Of a stretch of DNA of 64,000 nt, positions 56,337 to 64,000 are shown piece by piece (positions within the stretch are counted from its first letter, which is position 1; every line of letters begins with the position of its first letter). A program made the position numbers and the translations under genes. The stretch comes from Nitrospira sp. (lineage in GTDB: Bacteria; Nitrospirota; Nitrospiria; Nitrospirales; Nitrospiraceae), in contig JACOEK010000002.1 of NCBI GenBank assembly GCA_024998595.1, positions 682,001 through 746,000 on the forward strand, given 5' to 3'. The notes beneath the pieces are model-generated. The model worked only from the letters and a program-made list of their open reading frames with translations, did not search any database and was not told where the DNA came from.

Positions 56337-56969
56337 ATGAGCGGGTCGCCTCCGGAAATTGCCCATCTCTGCAGGATCGATCCGGTGATGAAAGGCCTGA
56401 TCGGCCAGGTCGGCCCCTATGCGCTGCCGCCTCCGCCAAGGCGAACCCCGTTCGAGTCGCTGGTCCGTGCTATTGCCTACCAACAACTGCATGAGAAAGC
56501 GGCGGAGAGTATCCTCAAGCGGTTCATCGCCTTGTGCCCGGGCCGTCGCTTTCCGCAGCCGACCGATGTGTTGGCCTTGGCGCCGGAGAGTATTCGAGAA
56601 GCTGGCTTCTCTCGCGCAAAGATTGCGGCGCTGCAAGATTTGGCGACGAAGGCAATCGACGGGACCCTGCCGACCGCAGCTGTCATTCGGCGGCTCGAGG
56701 ATGACGCCATTGTCGAGCGACTGGTGGCGGTGCGGGGGATCGGCCGGTGGACCGTGGAGATGTTGCTGATCTTCCAACTGGGCCGTCCTGACGTCCTGCC
56801 GGTCGATGACTTCGGCGTGCGTAACGGATTCCGGATCGCCTACAAGCGGCAGGCGATGCCGACCCCTCAAGAACTGTTACGATATGGAGAACGGTGGCGG
56901 CCGTATCGTACTGCGGCCGCCTGGTATCTGTGGCGGGCGGTGGATCAGCGAAAGCCCTGCGCGCCGTGA
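56337..56969 (+). CDS. alkA: DNA-3-methyladenine glycosylase II-like protein (AlkA)
   Basis: 210 residues. Helix-hairpin-helix GPD domain: FESLVRAIAYQQLHEKAAESI, VRGIGRWTVEML and the catalytic Asp in DVLPVDDFGVR. It lacks the N-terminal TBP-like domain of E. coli AlkA, so it resembles the short bacterial AlkA/Mpg2 type. It excises alkylated purines. 16 bp after ridA. Confidence 0.88.
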   Translation: MSGSPPEIAHLCRIDPVMKGLIGQVGPYALPPPPRRTPFESLVRAIAYQQLHEKAAESILKRFIALCPGRRFPQPTDVLALAPESIREAGFSRAKIAALQDLATKAIDGTLPTAAVIRRLEDDAIVERLVAVRGIGRWTVEMLLIFQLGRPDVLPVDDFGVRNGFRIAYKRQAMPTPQELLRYGERWRPYRTAAAWYLWRAVDQRKPCAP

Positions 56970-57005
56970 CGCCACTGTCGAAACCCTCGACCAGGCGAGT
57001 CTCCA

Positions 57006-57884
57006 ATGGCCGATCCACATAAGCGATTAGATGCGAATATCGCCGGCAACTTCTACGTCGATGCCACCTGCATCAATTGCGATGCCTGTCGGCAGCTGGC
57101 CCCGGCCAGCTTCGAGGAAGTCGGCGAATACTCCGCGGTGCTGCGTCAGCCGGCCAGTGTGCAGGAAATCAGAGAAGCCTACCGCGCCCTCCTCGCCTGC
57201 CCCACCGGATCAATCGGAACCGAGCACAGCGACAACAGCGTGATGCAGGCGGCCAAGGCCGACTTTCCTCTGGCGGTGGACGATGGCGTGTACTATTGCG
57301 GGTTCAATTCAGAAAAATCCTTCGGTGCGAACAGTTTCTTCGTGCAACATCCGGGCGGCAACTGGTTGATCGATTCTCCGCGGTATCTCAAGCCGCTGGT
57401 CGAGGCCGTCGATCAGATGGGAGGAATCTCGCACATCTTTCTGACTCATGAAGACGATGTGGCCGATGCCGCCAGATACGCGCAGCGATTCGGGGCGAAG
57501 CGGATCATTCACCGCGCGGATGCCCATGCCATGCCTGATGCCGAAGTGATCATCGATGGTTTGGATTCTCGCTCGTATGGCGACAGGTTTCACATCATTC
57601 CTGTTCCGGGCCATACGGCGGGCAGCCTCTGTCTTCTGTACCGGAACCGTTTCCTCTTTACGGGCGATCATCTTTGGTGGGAGCCGGAGACCAACGAGTT
57701 GGCCTCTCCGCGGCAGTTGGTCTGGGACCCGGACGCGTTACGCCAATCAATCGCCCGCCTCGCGTCCTATCCGTTCGAATGGGTGTTGGCCGGGCATGGA
57801 GGGCGGATTCATATGCCTCAAGCACACATGCAAGCGGCCTTGCGCGATTTGGTTAACCGTCGCAAGGGAGATAGACAGCCATGA
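57006..57884 (+). CDS. Ferredoxin-metallo-beta-lactamase fusion hydrolase
   Basis: 292 residues. Residues 18-75 carry CINCDACRQ and CPTGSI, a [4Fe-4S] ferredoxin-type Cys set. Residues 90-280 are an MBL fold with THEDDVADA, PGHTAGSL, TGDHLWW and GHGGR as metal ligands. The joint architecture suggests a redox-gated hydrolase or oxidoreductase of the flavodiiron/persulfide dioxygenase kin. It overlaps the next gene by 4 nt. Confidence 0.85.
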   Translation: MADPHKRLDANIAGNFYVDATCINCDACRQLAPASFEEVGEYSAVLRQPASVQEIREAYRALLACPTGSIGTEHSDNSVMQAAKADFPLAVDDGVYYCGFNSEKSFGANSFFVQHPGGNWLIDSPRYLKPLVEAVDQMGGISHIFLTHEDDVADAARYAQRFGAKRIIHRADAHAMPDAEVIIDGLDSRSYGDRFHIIPVPGHTAGSLCLLYRNRFLFTGDHLWWEPETNELASPRQLVWDPDALRQSIARLASYPFEWVLAGHGGRIHMPQAHMQAALRDLVNRRKGDRQP

Positions 57885-58558
57885 ACGTCCTGCTTGCGGC
57901 TGTGTGTGCCGGGCTCGTCATGATCGTGGTGGCCATGGCCGGCGCCGACTCCCCTTCTGCCGAGAAGGACCAGCTATTGATCGGAGCAGCGGAACGCAAT
58001 GACGTGGAGTCGGTGAAACGGCTACTGAGAGAGGGCGCCGGCGTCCAGGCTCGTGATCAGCAGGGTCGCACGGGCCTGATGGCCGCGACCTATCACAACC
58101 ATGTCGAGGTGGCGAGGTTGTTGATCCAGGCTGGTTCGAATGTGAATGCTCAGGATCTTATGCAGAACAGCCCGCTGCTGCTGGCCGGCGCCAGCGGCTA
58201 TGTGGAAATTCTGCGGATGACATTGGCCGCCGATCCTGACTTCACGGTCTACAATCGCTACGGAGGCACCGCCCTGATCCCGGCCTGCGAGCGGGGCCAT
58301 GTGGACGTGGTGAAAGAATTGCTCAAGACCAGGATCGATGTAAACCATGTGAACCGGTTGGGCTGGACGGCCTTGCTGGAAGCCATTTTATTGAGTGACG
58401 GCGGAACGAAGCATCAGGAAATCGTCCGGCTGTTACTGGGGGCAGGGGCGAATCCAAATCTTGCCGACCACGATGGGGTAACGCCGCTGCGGCATGCCAG
58501 ACAAAAGGCCTATCGGGTCATAGCCGACCAGTTGGTGGCTGCGGGAGCACACGAGTAG
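57881..58558 (+). CDS. Exported ankyrin-repeat protein
   Basis: 225 residues, signal peptide (1-23) then about five ankyrin repeats (GRTGLMAATYHNHVEVARLL, GGTALIPACERGHVDVVKELL, DGVTPLRHARQKAYRVI). Probably periplasmic. Similar periplasmic ankyrins support catalase or peroxidase function in other bacteria. ATGA overlap couples it to the MBL fusion. Confidence 0.88.
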   Translation: MNVLLAAVCAGLVMIVVAMAGADSPSAEKDQLLIGAAERNDVESVKRLLREGAGVQARDQQGRTGLMAATYHNHVEVARLLIQAGSNVNAQDLMQNSPLLLAGASGYVEILRMTLAADPDFTVYNRYGGTALIPACERGHVDVVKELLKTRIDVNHVNRLGWTALLEAILLSDGGTKHQEIVRLLLGAGANPNLADHDGVTPLRHARQKAYRVIADQLVAAGAHE

Positions 58559-58583
58559 CTTCGACTGTGCTCGAGTATGTCGC

Positions 58584-58937
58584 TCAACTCCCGCGATAAG
58601 TGCTATAGCCGAAGGGGCTGAGCAGCAGCGGGATGTGATAGGTCTGCGCCACGTCTTGCACAGTAAATATCACCACCACCTCTGGAAAGAAACTCGCCAC
58701 GTTTCTGGCGTGAAAATAGCCGGAGACGTCGAATGTGAGGCGATAGGTTCCGGCTTGCATGCGAAGGGCGGCGGGATAGAGGTCTGAGCTGCGGCCCTCC
58801 GCATCGCTTCGGCCTTGGCCGACTAGCTTCCAGAGACCGGCCAAGCCACGAATTTCCAACGTCACGGGAATTCCCTCAGCTGGGCGCCCCTGCGATTGAT
58901 CGAGCACATGGATGCTGATGCGCTGCGAGTCCGCCAT
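58584..58937 (-). CDS. uraH: 5-hydroxyisourate hydrolase
   Basis: 117 residues, transthyretin-like. N-terminal ISIHVLDQSQGRPAEGIPV holds the first catalytic His; C-terminal YHIPLLLSPFGYSTYRGS is the family hallmark. It cleaves 5-hydroxyisourate in urate breakdown. No urate oxidase is in the window. It lies 24 bp downstream of oxyR in the same direction, so it may belong to a peroxide response. Confidence 0.92.
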   Translation of the reverse strand: MADSQRISIHVLDQSQGRPAEGIPVTLEIRGLAGLWKLVGQGRSDAEGRSSDLYPAALRMQAGTYRLTFDVSGYFHARNVASFFPEVVVIFTVQDVAQTYHIPLLLSPFGYSTYRGS

Positions 58938-58961
58938 GGATCTCCCCTTTCACGCGTTCGG

Positions 58962-59876
58962 TCAGGCCATTGCGGAGACCGGTTCGAGTCCCGGAATCTT
59001 TAACATCCCCACCGCGTCCTGAATGACGGCGATGACGGCCGGTCGAGCAAAGCCCTTGCGCCACGCCAAGGCAATGCGCCGCTCGGGCACCGGTTTCACG
59101 AACTCCAACACGGCCAGGCGTTTGTTTAAGTGTCTGCTGGTAACGGCGCTGGAAGGCATGACCGTAATGCCCAGGCCTGAGGCCACCATCTGACGAATCG
59201 TTTCCAACGAATTGCCCTGCAAGCCTTCCGAATCCGATCGGCTGAGCTCGGGGCAGGCTTCCAGCACCTGGTGCCTGAAGCAATGACCGGCATGGGGGAG
59301 CAGGACGCGCTCACCGCTCATGGCGGCGGGATCGATGTGCCCCTTCTTCGCCAGCCGATGATCCGCCGGCACGACGGCTTTGAACGGTTCGTCGTACAGG
59401 GCTTGCACCAGAATGCCAGGCTCCTCGAACGGCAAGGCAATCATGATGACGTCGAGTTTCCCGCTCTTCAGCATGGCGGTCAGGTTGACCGTTAAATTCT
59501 CCTCGATCTCCAGCGGCATCTCCGGGGCCCGTTTGTGCAGGAGAGGCACCAGATCCGGTAGCAGATATGGGCCTACCGTTGCGATGGCACCGAGCCGCAA
59601 CGCTCCCACCAACTGATTCTTTCCTTGAGCTGCGAGCAGCTTGATGTGATCCACTTCCTCCAGTACCCGCTGGGCTTGGTGGACGATCTGTTCCCCCAAT
59701 GGCGTCAGCACCACCTGATTCCTGCGCCGCTCAAAGATCGTGACGCCCAACTCTTCCTCCAGCTTCTTGATGGCCAGACTCAGCGCCGGTTGCGTAACGA
59801 AACTCCGCTCGGCGGCCCGGCCGAAATGTCGTTCTTGCGCAAGGGCGACGATGTATTGCAGCTCGGTCAGCGTCAT
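58962..59876 (-). CDS. oxyR: OxyR-type LysR regulator
   Basis: 304 residues. LysR HTH ([23 protein letters not shown]) and a regulatory domain with [14 protein letters not shown], matching the C199/C208 redox pair of OxyR. It senses hydrogen peroxide by disulfide formation. Divergent from the small lipoprotein and cytochrome c peroxidase genes, its likely targets. Confidence 0.92.
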   Translation of the reverse strand: MTLTELQYIVALAQERHFGRAAERSFVTQPALSLAIKKLEEELGVTIFERRRNQVVLTPLGEQIVHQAQRVLEEVDHIKLLAAQGKNQLVGALRLGAIATVGPYLLPDLVPLLHKRAPEMPLEIEENLTVNLTAMLKSGKLDVIMIALPFEEPGILVQALYDEPFKAVVPADHRLAKKGHIDPAAMSGERVLLPHAGHCFRHQVLEACPELSRSDSEGLQGNSLETIRQMVASGLGITVMPSSAVTSRHLNKRLAVLEFVKPVPERRIALAWRKGFARPAVIAVIQDAVGMLKIPGLEPVSAMA

Positions 59877-59999
59877 GAACGAAGTCCTCAGAATATAAAT
59901 TTATCTAATCGATCGCCCATACACTATCAATTGGACTGATTATTCGGCAAGCGGTATCGTCACTTCGTACGATCAACTAGACAGCAAGGAGGTTGGCTG

Positions 60000-60206
60000 A
60001 TGCGACAGTTTGTAGCCGTGATAGGGGTGGGGTTCTTCATGGTTCTAGTGCAAGGTTGTGCTGCGCCGACAAAGCCGGTCGGTCATGAAACTGTAGCCTA
60101 CTCGGAAGAAAACGGGATGGCCCCATCGGAGGAAGCATTCGTCAAAAAGGTCGAACGGCACCTGGATCGGCAAGACCGTCCCGGTACGACGTTGATGTTT
60201 CGGTGA
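60000..60206 (+). CDS. Small lipoprotein
   Basis: 68 residues. Signal peptide with lipobox LVQGC, then a short charged tail (EEAFVKKVERHLDRQDRPGTT). AGGAGG precedes the ATG. 45 bp before the cytochrome c peroxidase gene and divergent from oxyR. Function unknown. Confidence 0.7.
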   Translation: MRQFVAVIGVGFFMVLVQGCAAPTKPVGHETVAYSEENGMAPSEEAFVKKVERHLDRQDRPGTTLMFR

Positions 60207-60251
60207 GCTGCCAGTGAATGGTCTTGAAGGGACAGGAAAAAAGGAGGGACT

Positions 60252-61325
60252 ATGGAAAAAAGCAGGGTGAGATGGCTTGCGGTCATGGCGGCAGCTGTCA
60301 TGGCAGGATTGATGGGGGTGGCAGCCACGAGAGTCATGGGTGAATCGTCTGCGCCGTCACCCGGCACGGTTCCAACTGCGCAGGAGGTGCCGCTCGGATT
60401 GGAGGATCCCGCGGGATACATTCCGGCCGACAATCCGCAAACGGCCAAGAAGATCGAGCTCGGGCGGATCCTGTTCTTCGACAAGCGGCTGTCCAAGACG
60501 AATACGGTGGCCTGTGCGAACTGTCATATGCCGGGATTGGCGTTCACCGACGGGCAGGCCGTGTCCTTGGGAATCAATCGGCTGCAGGGTGGACGAAGCG
60601 CGCCGACGGCCATCAACCGGGTGTATAGCAAGGTGCAATTCTGGGACGGTCGCGCGCAGACGTTGGAAGAGCAATCGACCGGGCCGTTCATCAATCCGGT
60701 TGAGCATGGATTTCTCGACTACGATGAAATGACGGCGAAGATGAAAAAGCTGAGCGGCTATCGCCAATTGTTCAAAGAGGTGTTTGCGGACGACATTACG
60801 GAAAAGAATATCGGCAAGGCCATCGCCAGTTTCCAACGGACGCTGATCTCAGGCAATAGTCCTGCGGATCGGTTCGACTTCGGCGGGGAGGAGCAGGCCC
60901 TGAGCGCCTCTGCCAAGCGAGGCCTGGAATTGTTCCGCGGCAAAGCCCGTTGCACGCGTTGCCACTCCGGCTTCAACTTCACCGACGAAAAGTTTCACAA
61001 CCTGGGTATCGGTTGGGATACGAATACCGTGGACCTGGGCCGTTACATGGTGACGAAAAATCCGGAGGATATCGGGGCGTTCAAGACGCCGACTTTGCGA
61101 GAGATTTCGCGCACGGCGCCCTATATGCACGATGGGCGGTTCGGGACGTTGGAGGAGGTCGTAACGTTCTACAACCAAGGCGGGATTTCGAATCCCCACC
61201 AGGACAATACGGTGATTCCCCTCGAGCTCACCGAGACGGAACAGCAGGATGTGGTGTCCTTCTTGCGATCCCTCAATGGCGAGGGTTGGCAACAGGTGGC
61301 CGCTCCCATCGAATTTCCTCAGTGA
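60252..61325 (+). CDS. Di-haem cytochrome c peroxidase
   Basis: 357 residues, signal peptide (1-30), CxxCH haem sites at C88 (CANCH) and C234 (CTRCH). PYMHDGRFGTLEEVVTFYN is typical of the CcpA/MauG family. It reduces H2O2 in the periplasm with electrons from cytochrome c. Adjacent to oxyR, so probably peroxide-induced. Confidence 0.94.
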   Translation: MEKSRVRWLAVMAAAVMAGLMGVAATRVMGESSAPSPGTVPTAQEVPLGLEDPAGYIPADNPQTAKKIELGRILFFDKRLSKTNTVACANCHMPGLAFTDGQAVSLGINRLQGGRSAPTAINRVYSKVQFWDGRAQTLEEQSTGPFINPVEHGFLDYDEMTAKMKKLSGYRQLFKEVFADDITEKNIGKAIASFQRTLISGNSPADRFDFGGEEQALSASAKRGLELFRGKARCTRCHSGFNFTDEKFHNLGIGWDTNTVDLGRYMVTKNPEDIGAFKTPTLREISRTAPYMHDGRFGTLEEVVTFYNQGGISNPHQDNTVIPLELTETEQQDVVSFLRSLNGEGWQQVAAPIEFPQ

Positions 61326-61469
61326 CGGAGGCGCTCAAGATGAGAAGGACCCTGGTTTCCACACCACGGTCCTTCTCGTCGGACCGTCGTCCCTGCTTGC
61401 AAATGCCTGTCCGGTACGGGTAACAGAGAGGATGACAATGGCGTTTGTGCCGCTTCTGATGACACCGTT

Positions 61470-63095
61470 ATGACAACTGCCGTTTCCCGCTGGATCGACC
61501 GCAATATTCTGGAGCTCGCCCGCGACTTCCAACTTTCCTATCTGCCTCCGCTCATGGTCTACATGGCGGCCGGTATTTCCGGGCTCACCGGCATCGTCGG
61601 CACGTTTTTCGTGAAAGATTATCTGGGTCTGTCCGCTGCCTTTCTCGCGGCATTGGGATTTTGGGCCGGCATTCCCTGGGCGCTCAAAATGCCGTTCGGA
61701 CATCTGGTGGATCTGCTGTGGCGCTGGAAAAGCCTGCTCGTCTATTTCGGCGCGGGCGTTATTGCCGCCAGTCTGCTGATCATGGTCGGCTTGATCGGTC
61801 ATCGAGAAGCGATGATTGCCGTGATGCCGGCCGAAGTCTGGTACGTGCTGAGCGCGCTCCTCGCACCGATCGGGTATGTGATCCAAGACACGGTCGCCGA
61901 TGCTATGACGGTAGAGGCTGTCCCGAGAGTAGACGAGCGAGGGCTTCCGATCGATGAAGCCAAGCTGAAGCTGATGCACACGACGATGCAGACGCTGGGC
62001 CGGGTGGCCATCATCAGCGGCGGCATTCTGGTGGCGCTGATCAATCTGTACCTGTTCACGGGTGTCGAACATCTGCCCAAAGAAAAAGTCGCGGAGATTT
62101 ATCAGCAGGTCTATCTCCTGGCCCTGACCATCCCGGCCGTGTCCGTGCTCGGGGTAATCACCGCGTCGATTCTTCGCCTGCGAGCAAAACGACGGTTGCT
62201 CCGTCAGGGCATGACGTCCGCCCAGGCTGCTGCGCTGCTGGACAGGCCTGAGGAACCGACCAAGCCCAATTGGTGGATTCTGGGAGGCAGCCTGCTGTTC
62301 GTGTTGTTCACCCTGACGGTGGGAATGGCGGATTTTCCGTTCAACGAAGAAATCGTCTTCGCCGGATCGATGGCCATCGTCTCAGTCTTGATGGTCCGTC
62401 TGACTCGCGAACTGGCTCCCGATGCCAGGCATGTACTCGTGGGCACGGCGTTGGTCGTGTTCGTCTTTCGCTCGGTACCTGGGCCCGGCGAAGGCGCGAC
62501 CTGGTGGATGATCGATAAGCTGAAATTCGATCAGCAGTTTCTCTCAGTCTTGTCGCTCATCGGTAGTGCCCTGACGCTCGCGGGCATGTTTCTTTTTCGT
62601 CGCTTTATGGCGGAACGGTCCATTGCCTACGTCGTCGGATTTCTGACCGTGGCGGCGTGTGTCCTGGGACTTCCCATCGTCAGCATGTATTACGGGCTTC
62701 ACGAATGGACCGCCGCGCTGACCGGCGGCGTGGTCGATGCGCGGTTTATCGCCCTGGTGAACACGGCGCTCGAATCTCCGCTGGGCCAGATCTCCATGAT
62801 CCCCATGTTGGCCTGGATTGCGAACTCCGCGCCGGCGAATTTGAAGGCCACCTATTTCGCTGTCATGGCCTCCTTCACCAATCTCGCGTTGTCGCTCAGT
62901 CAGCTCGGAACGAAATATCTGAACGAGCTGTTTGTGGTAACCCGGGAGGTGCGTGATCCGGTCACCAGCGCGCTTCAAACACCTGACGATTACAGTCAAC
63001 TGGGAATGCTGCTGATCGTGCAGACGGTGTTGGGTCTCGCGCTTCCCTTCGCGGCCATTCTCTTTGCGCGCTTCTCGCGTTTCCGGAGTGCCTGA
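61470..63095 (+). CDS. BT1-family folate/biopterin transporter
   Basis: 541 residues, about 12 membrane segments with a cytoplasmic loop near 245-270. LGFWAGIPWALKMPFGHLVDLL and VIQDTVADAMTVEAVPR are features of the BT1/MFS folate-biopterin family (as in the cyanobacterial Slr0642). Transport of folate or pterins is inferred. The start lacks a clear Shine-Dalgarno. Confidence 0.8.
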   Translation: MTTAVSRWIDRNILELARDFQLSYLPPLMVYMAAGISGLTGIVGTFFVKDYLGLSAAFLAALGFWAGIPWALKMPFGHLVDLLWRWKSLLVYFGAGVIAASLLIMVGLIGHREAMIAVMPAEVWYVLSALLAPIGYVIQDTVADAMTVEAVPRVDERGLPIDEAKLKLMHTTMQTLGRVAIISGGILVALINLYLFTGVEHLPKEKVAEIYQQVYLLALTIPAVSVLGVITASILRLRAKRRLLRQGMTSAQAAALLDRPEEPTKPNWWILGGSLLFVLFTLTVGMADFPFNEEIVFAGSMAIVSVLMVRLTRELAPDARHVLVGTALVVFVFRSVPGPGEGATWWMIDKLKFDQQFLSVLSLIGSALTLAGMFLFRRFMAERSIAYVVGFLTVAACVLGLPIVSMYYGLHEWTAALTGGVVDARFIALVNTALESPLGQISMIPMLAWIANSAPANLKATYFAVMASFTNLALSLSQLGTKYLNELFVVTREVRDPVTSALQTPDDYSQLGMLLIVQTVLGLALPFAAILFARFSRFRSA

Positions 63096-63115
63096 GCCGG
63101 AGGACATCATCGGCT

Positions 63116-64000
63116 ATGAATACGTTCGACTTCCTCGCCGAGCATGGTGCGTCGGTGCTGTTCTGGGTTGTCTTCGTCGAGCAGATCGGTCTTCCGCTTC
63201 CTGCCCTTCCACTCCTCGTGGCCGCAGGGGCACTGGTCGGAGCTGGAAAGATGAGTCTTGCCGCGGCCTTGCTGTTGCCGGTTGCCGCTTCCCTTCCGCC
63301 GGACCTCGCCTGGTATTACCTGGGTCGTCACAAGGGCGGCAAAGTGCTGGGGTTTCTTTGCCGCCTGTCGCTGGAGCCGGATTCCTGCGTACGGGATACG
63401 GAGAATGTGTTTCACCGGAACGGGCCTCGCGGATTGCTGCTGGCCAAATTCATTCCTGGGTTCAGCACCGTAGCGCCTCCGCTCGCCGGCATTGTCGGCA
63501 TGCCCGCCGCAACGTTTGTCCTGTACGATCTCGGCGGCACGCTGATTTGGGCAGCGATCAGTGCCGGGATCGGAGCATTGTTCAGCAATCAACTGGAGCA
63601 ACTCATCGGGCTATTTGACCAGGCCGGCGGGCTGATGCTCGTGATCATTCTCCTGGGTCTGGCCGGATTCATCGCGTATAAGTTTTATCATCGGCAGAAA
63701 TTTTTGCGTCATCTGCGGATGGCGAAAATTTCCGTGGATGAGCTCAAGCAGCGTATGGACGCCGGAGATGCTATCAGCGTGGTCGATGTTCGCCATCCGC
63801 TTGCCCTCGACCTCGATCCCGAGAGCATTCCCGGAGCCATCAACTTTACCTTGGAGGAAATCGAACATCGGCATCACGAAATCCCGCGCGACCGCGACAT
63901 CGTCCTGTACTGCACCTGCCCCAACGAAGTGTCCAGCGCCAGAACGGCTTTTTTGCTCAAGAAGAAAGGCATTCACCGGGTGCGGCCGCTGGAAGGAGGG
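63116..64000 (+). CDS. DedA-rhodanese fusion membrane protein (partial, C-terminus outside window)
   Basis: Open for 295 codons to the window edge. Residues 1-200 are a DedA (SNARE-associated) domain with about five membrane segments, EQIGLPLPALPLLVAAGAL, FHRNGPRGLLLAKFIPGFST. Residues about 205-295 are a rhodanese domain: AISVVDVRHPLALDLDP and VLYCTCPNEVSSART (active-site Cys loop). The fusion ties sulfur transfer to a membrane transport protein. GGAGG is 13 nt upstream. Confidence 0.88.
   Translation, partial: MNTFDFLAEHGASVLFWVVFVEQIGLPLPALPLLVAAGALVGAGKMSLAAALLLPVAASLPPDLAWYYLGRHKGGKVLGFLCRLSLEPDSCVRDTENVFHRNGPRGLLLAKFIPGFSTVAPPLAGIVGMPAATFVLYDLGGTLIWAAISAGIGALFSNQLEQLIGLFDQAGGLMLVIILLGLAGFIAYKFYHRQKFLRHLRMAKISVDELKQRMDAGDAISVVDVRHPLALDLDPESIPGAINFTLEEIEHRHHEIPRDRDIVLYCTCPNEVSSARTAFLLKKKGIHRVRPLEGG

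Noticed and set aside
58975-59000. tRNA T-arm-like GGTTCGAGTCCCGG
   Set aside because: It lies inside the oxyR 3' coding end and no anticodon arm or acceptor stem can be found around it.
59895-59930. OxyR box between oxyR and the lipoprotein gene
   Set aside because: AT-rich palindromes exist (ATAAATTTAT), but the four ATAG/CTAT elements at 10-11 bp spacing are not present.

Overview
The window reads as one chromosomal segment of a GC-rich, Gram-negative autotroph, most probably a Nitrospira (Nitrospirota). This is inference from three things: a DabA/DabB inorganic-carbon uptake operon with extra subunits, the overall gene content, and a short dispersed repeat of a type I associate with Nitrospira chromosomes. 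No 16S rRNA gene is present to confirm it. I saw no tRNA, rRNA, CRISPR array, prophage or intact insertion sequence. The segment looks like ordinary chromosome around the replication origin, flanked by metabolic and stress genes.

Region 1 (1-13.3 kb, mostly minus strand): a truncated patatin-like lipoprotein, the ABC-F factor EttA, a HugZ-like oxidase, two tandem paralogous lipoproteins with a small Cys-rich protein, two alpha/beta hydrolases around a methyltransferase, a 1084-residue multi-spanning membrane protein of unknown function, the pseudokinase SelO and a DUF2294 protein.

Region 2 (13.3-24.3 kb, plus strand): the inorganic-carbon operon (DabB, a degenerate NuoM-like third subunit, long DabA, a P-II-like protein). 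A 14-bp palindrome and an intrinsic terminator precede it. Then come a DUF2252 protein and an M4 metalloprotease followed by its predicted inhibitor, emfourin, with a strong hairpin between them.

Region 3 (24.3-39.1 kb): a TPR protein and a two-domain ThyX-like protein (minus), then hisS, a DsrE/DsrF/DsrH-like trio, a probable bipartite oriC, dnaA, dnaN, gyrB, gyrA, dciA and smpB. Two clusters of DnaA boxes flank the Dsr-like trio.

Region 4 (39.3-63.1 kb): a long redox and electrophile-defence island. It holds two DoxX proteins, two pirins, two VOC dioxygenase-like proteins, a DsbA/FrnE protein, a Rieske-flavodoxin fusion, an HxlR repressor with an N-terminal Cys, a GAF-GAF sigma-54 activator followed by a near-consensus sigma-54 promoter, a zinc alcohol dehydrogenase, OsmC, a nitroreductase, an SDR lacking its catalytic Tyr, RidA, AlkA, OxyR and a di-haem cytochrome c peroxidase. 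The DoxX + VOC + HxlR combination resembles the Bacillus CatDE/YodB/CatR quinone-response regulon, so I propose this island handles quinone, aldehyde and peroxide stress. The window ends in a DedA-rhodanese fusion cut by the window edge.
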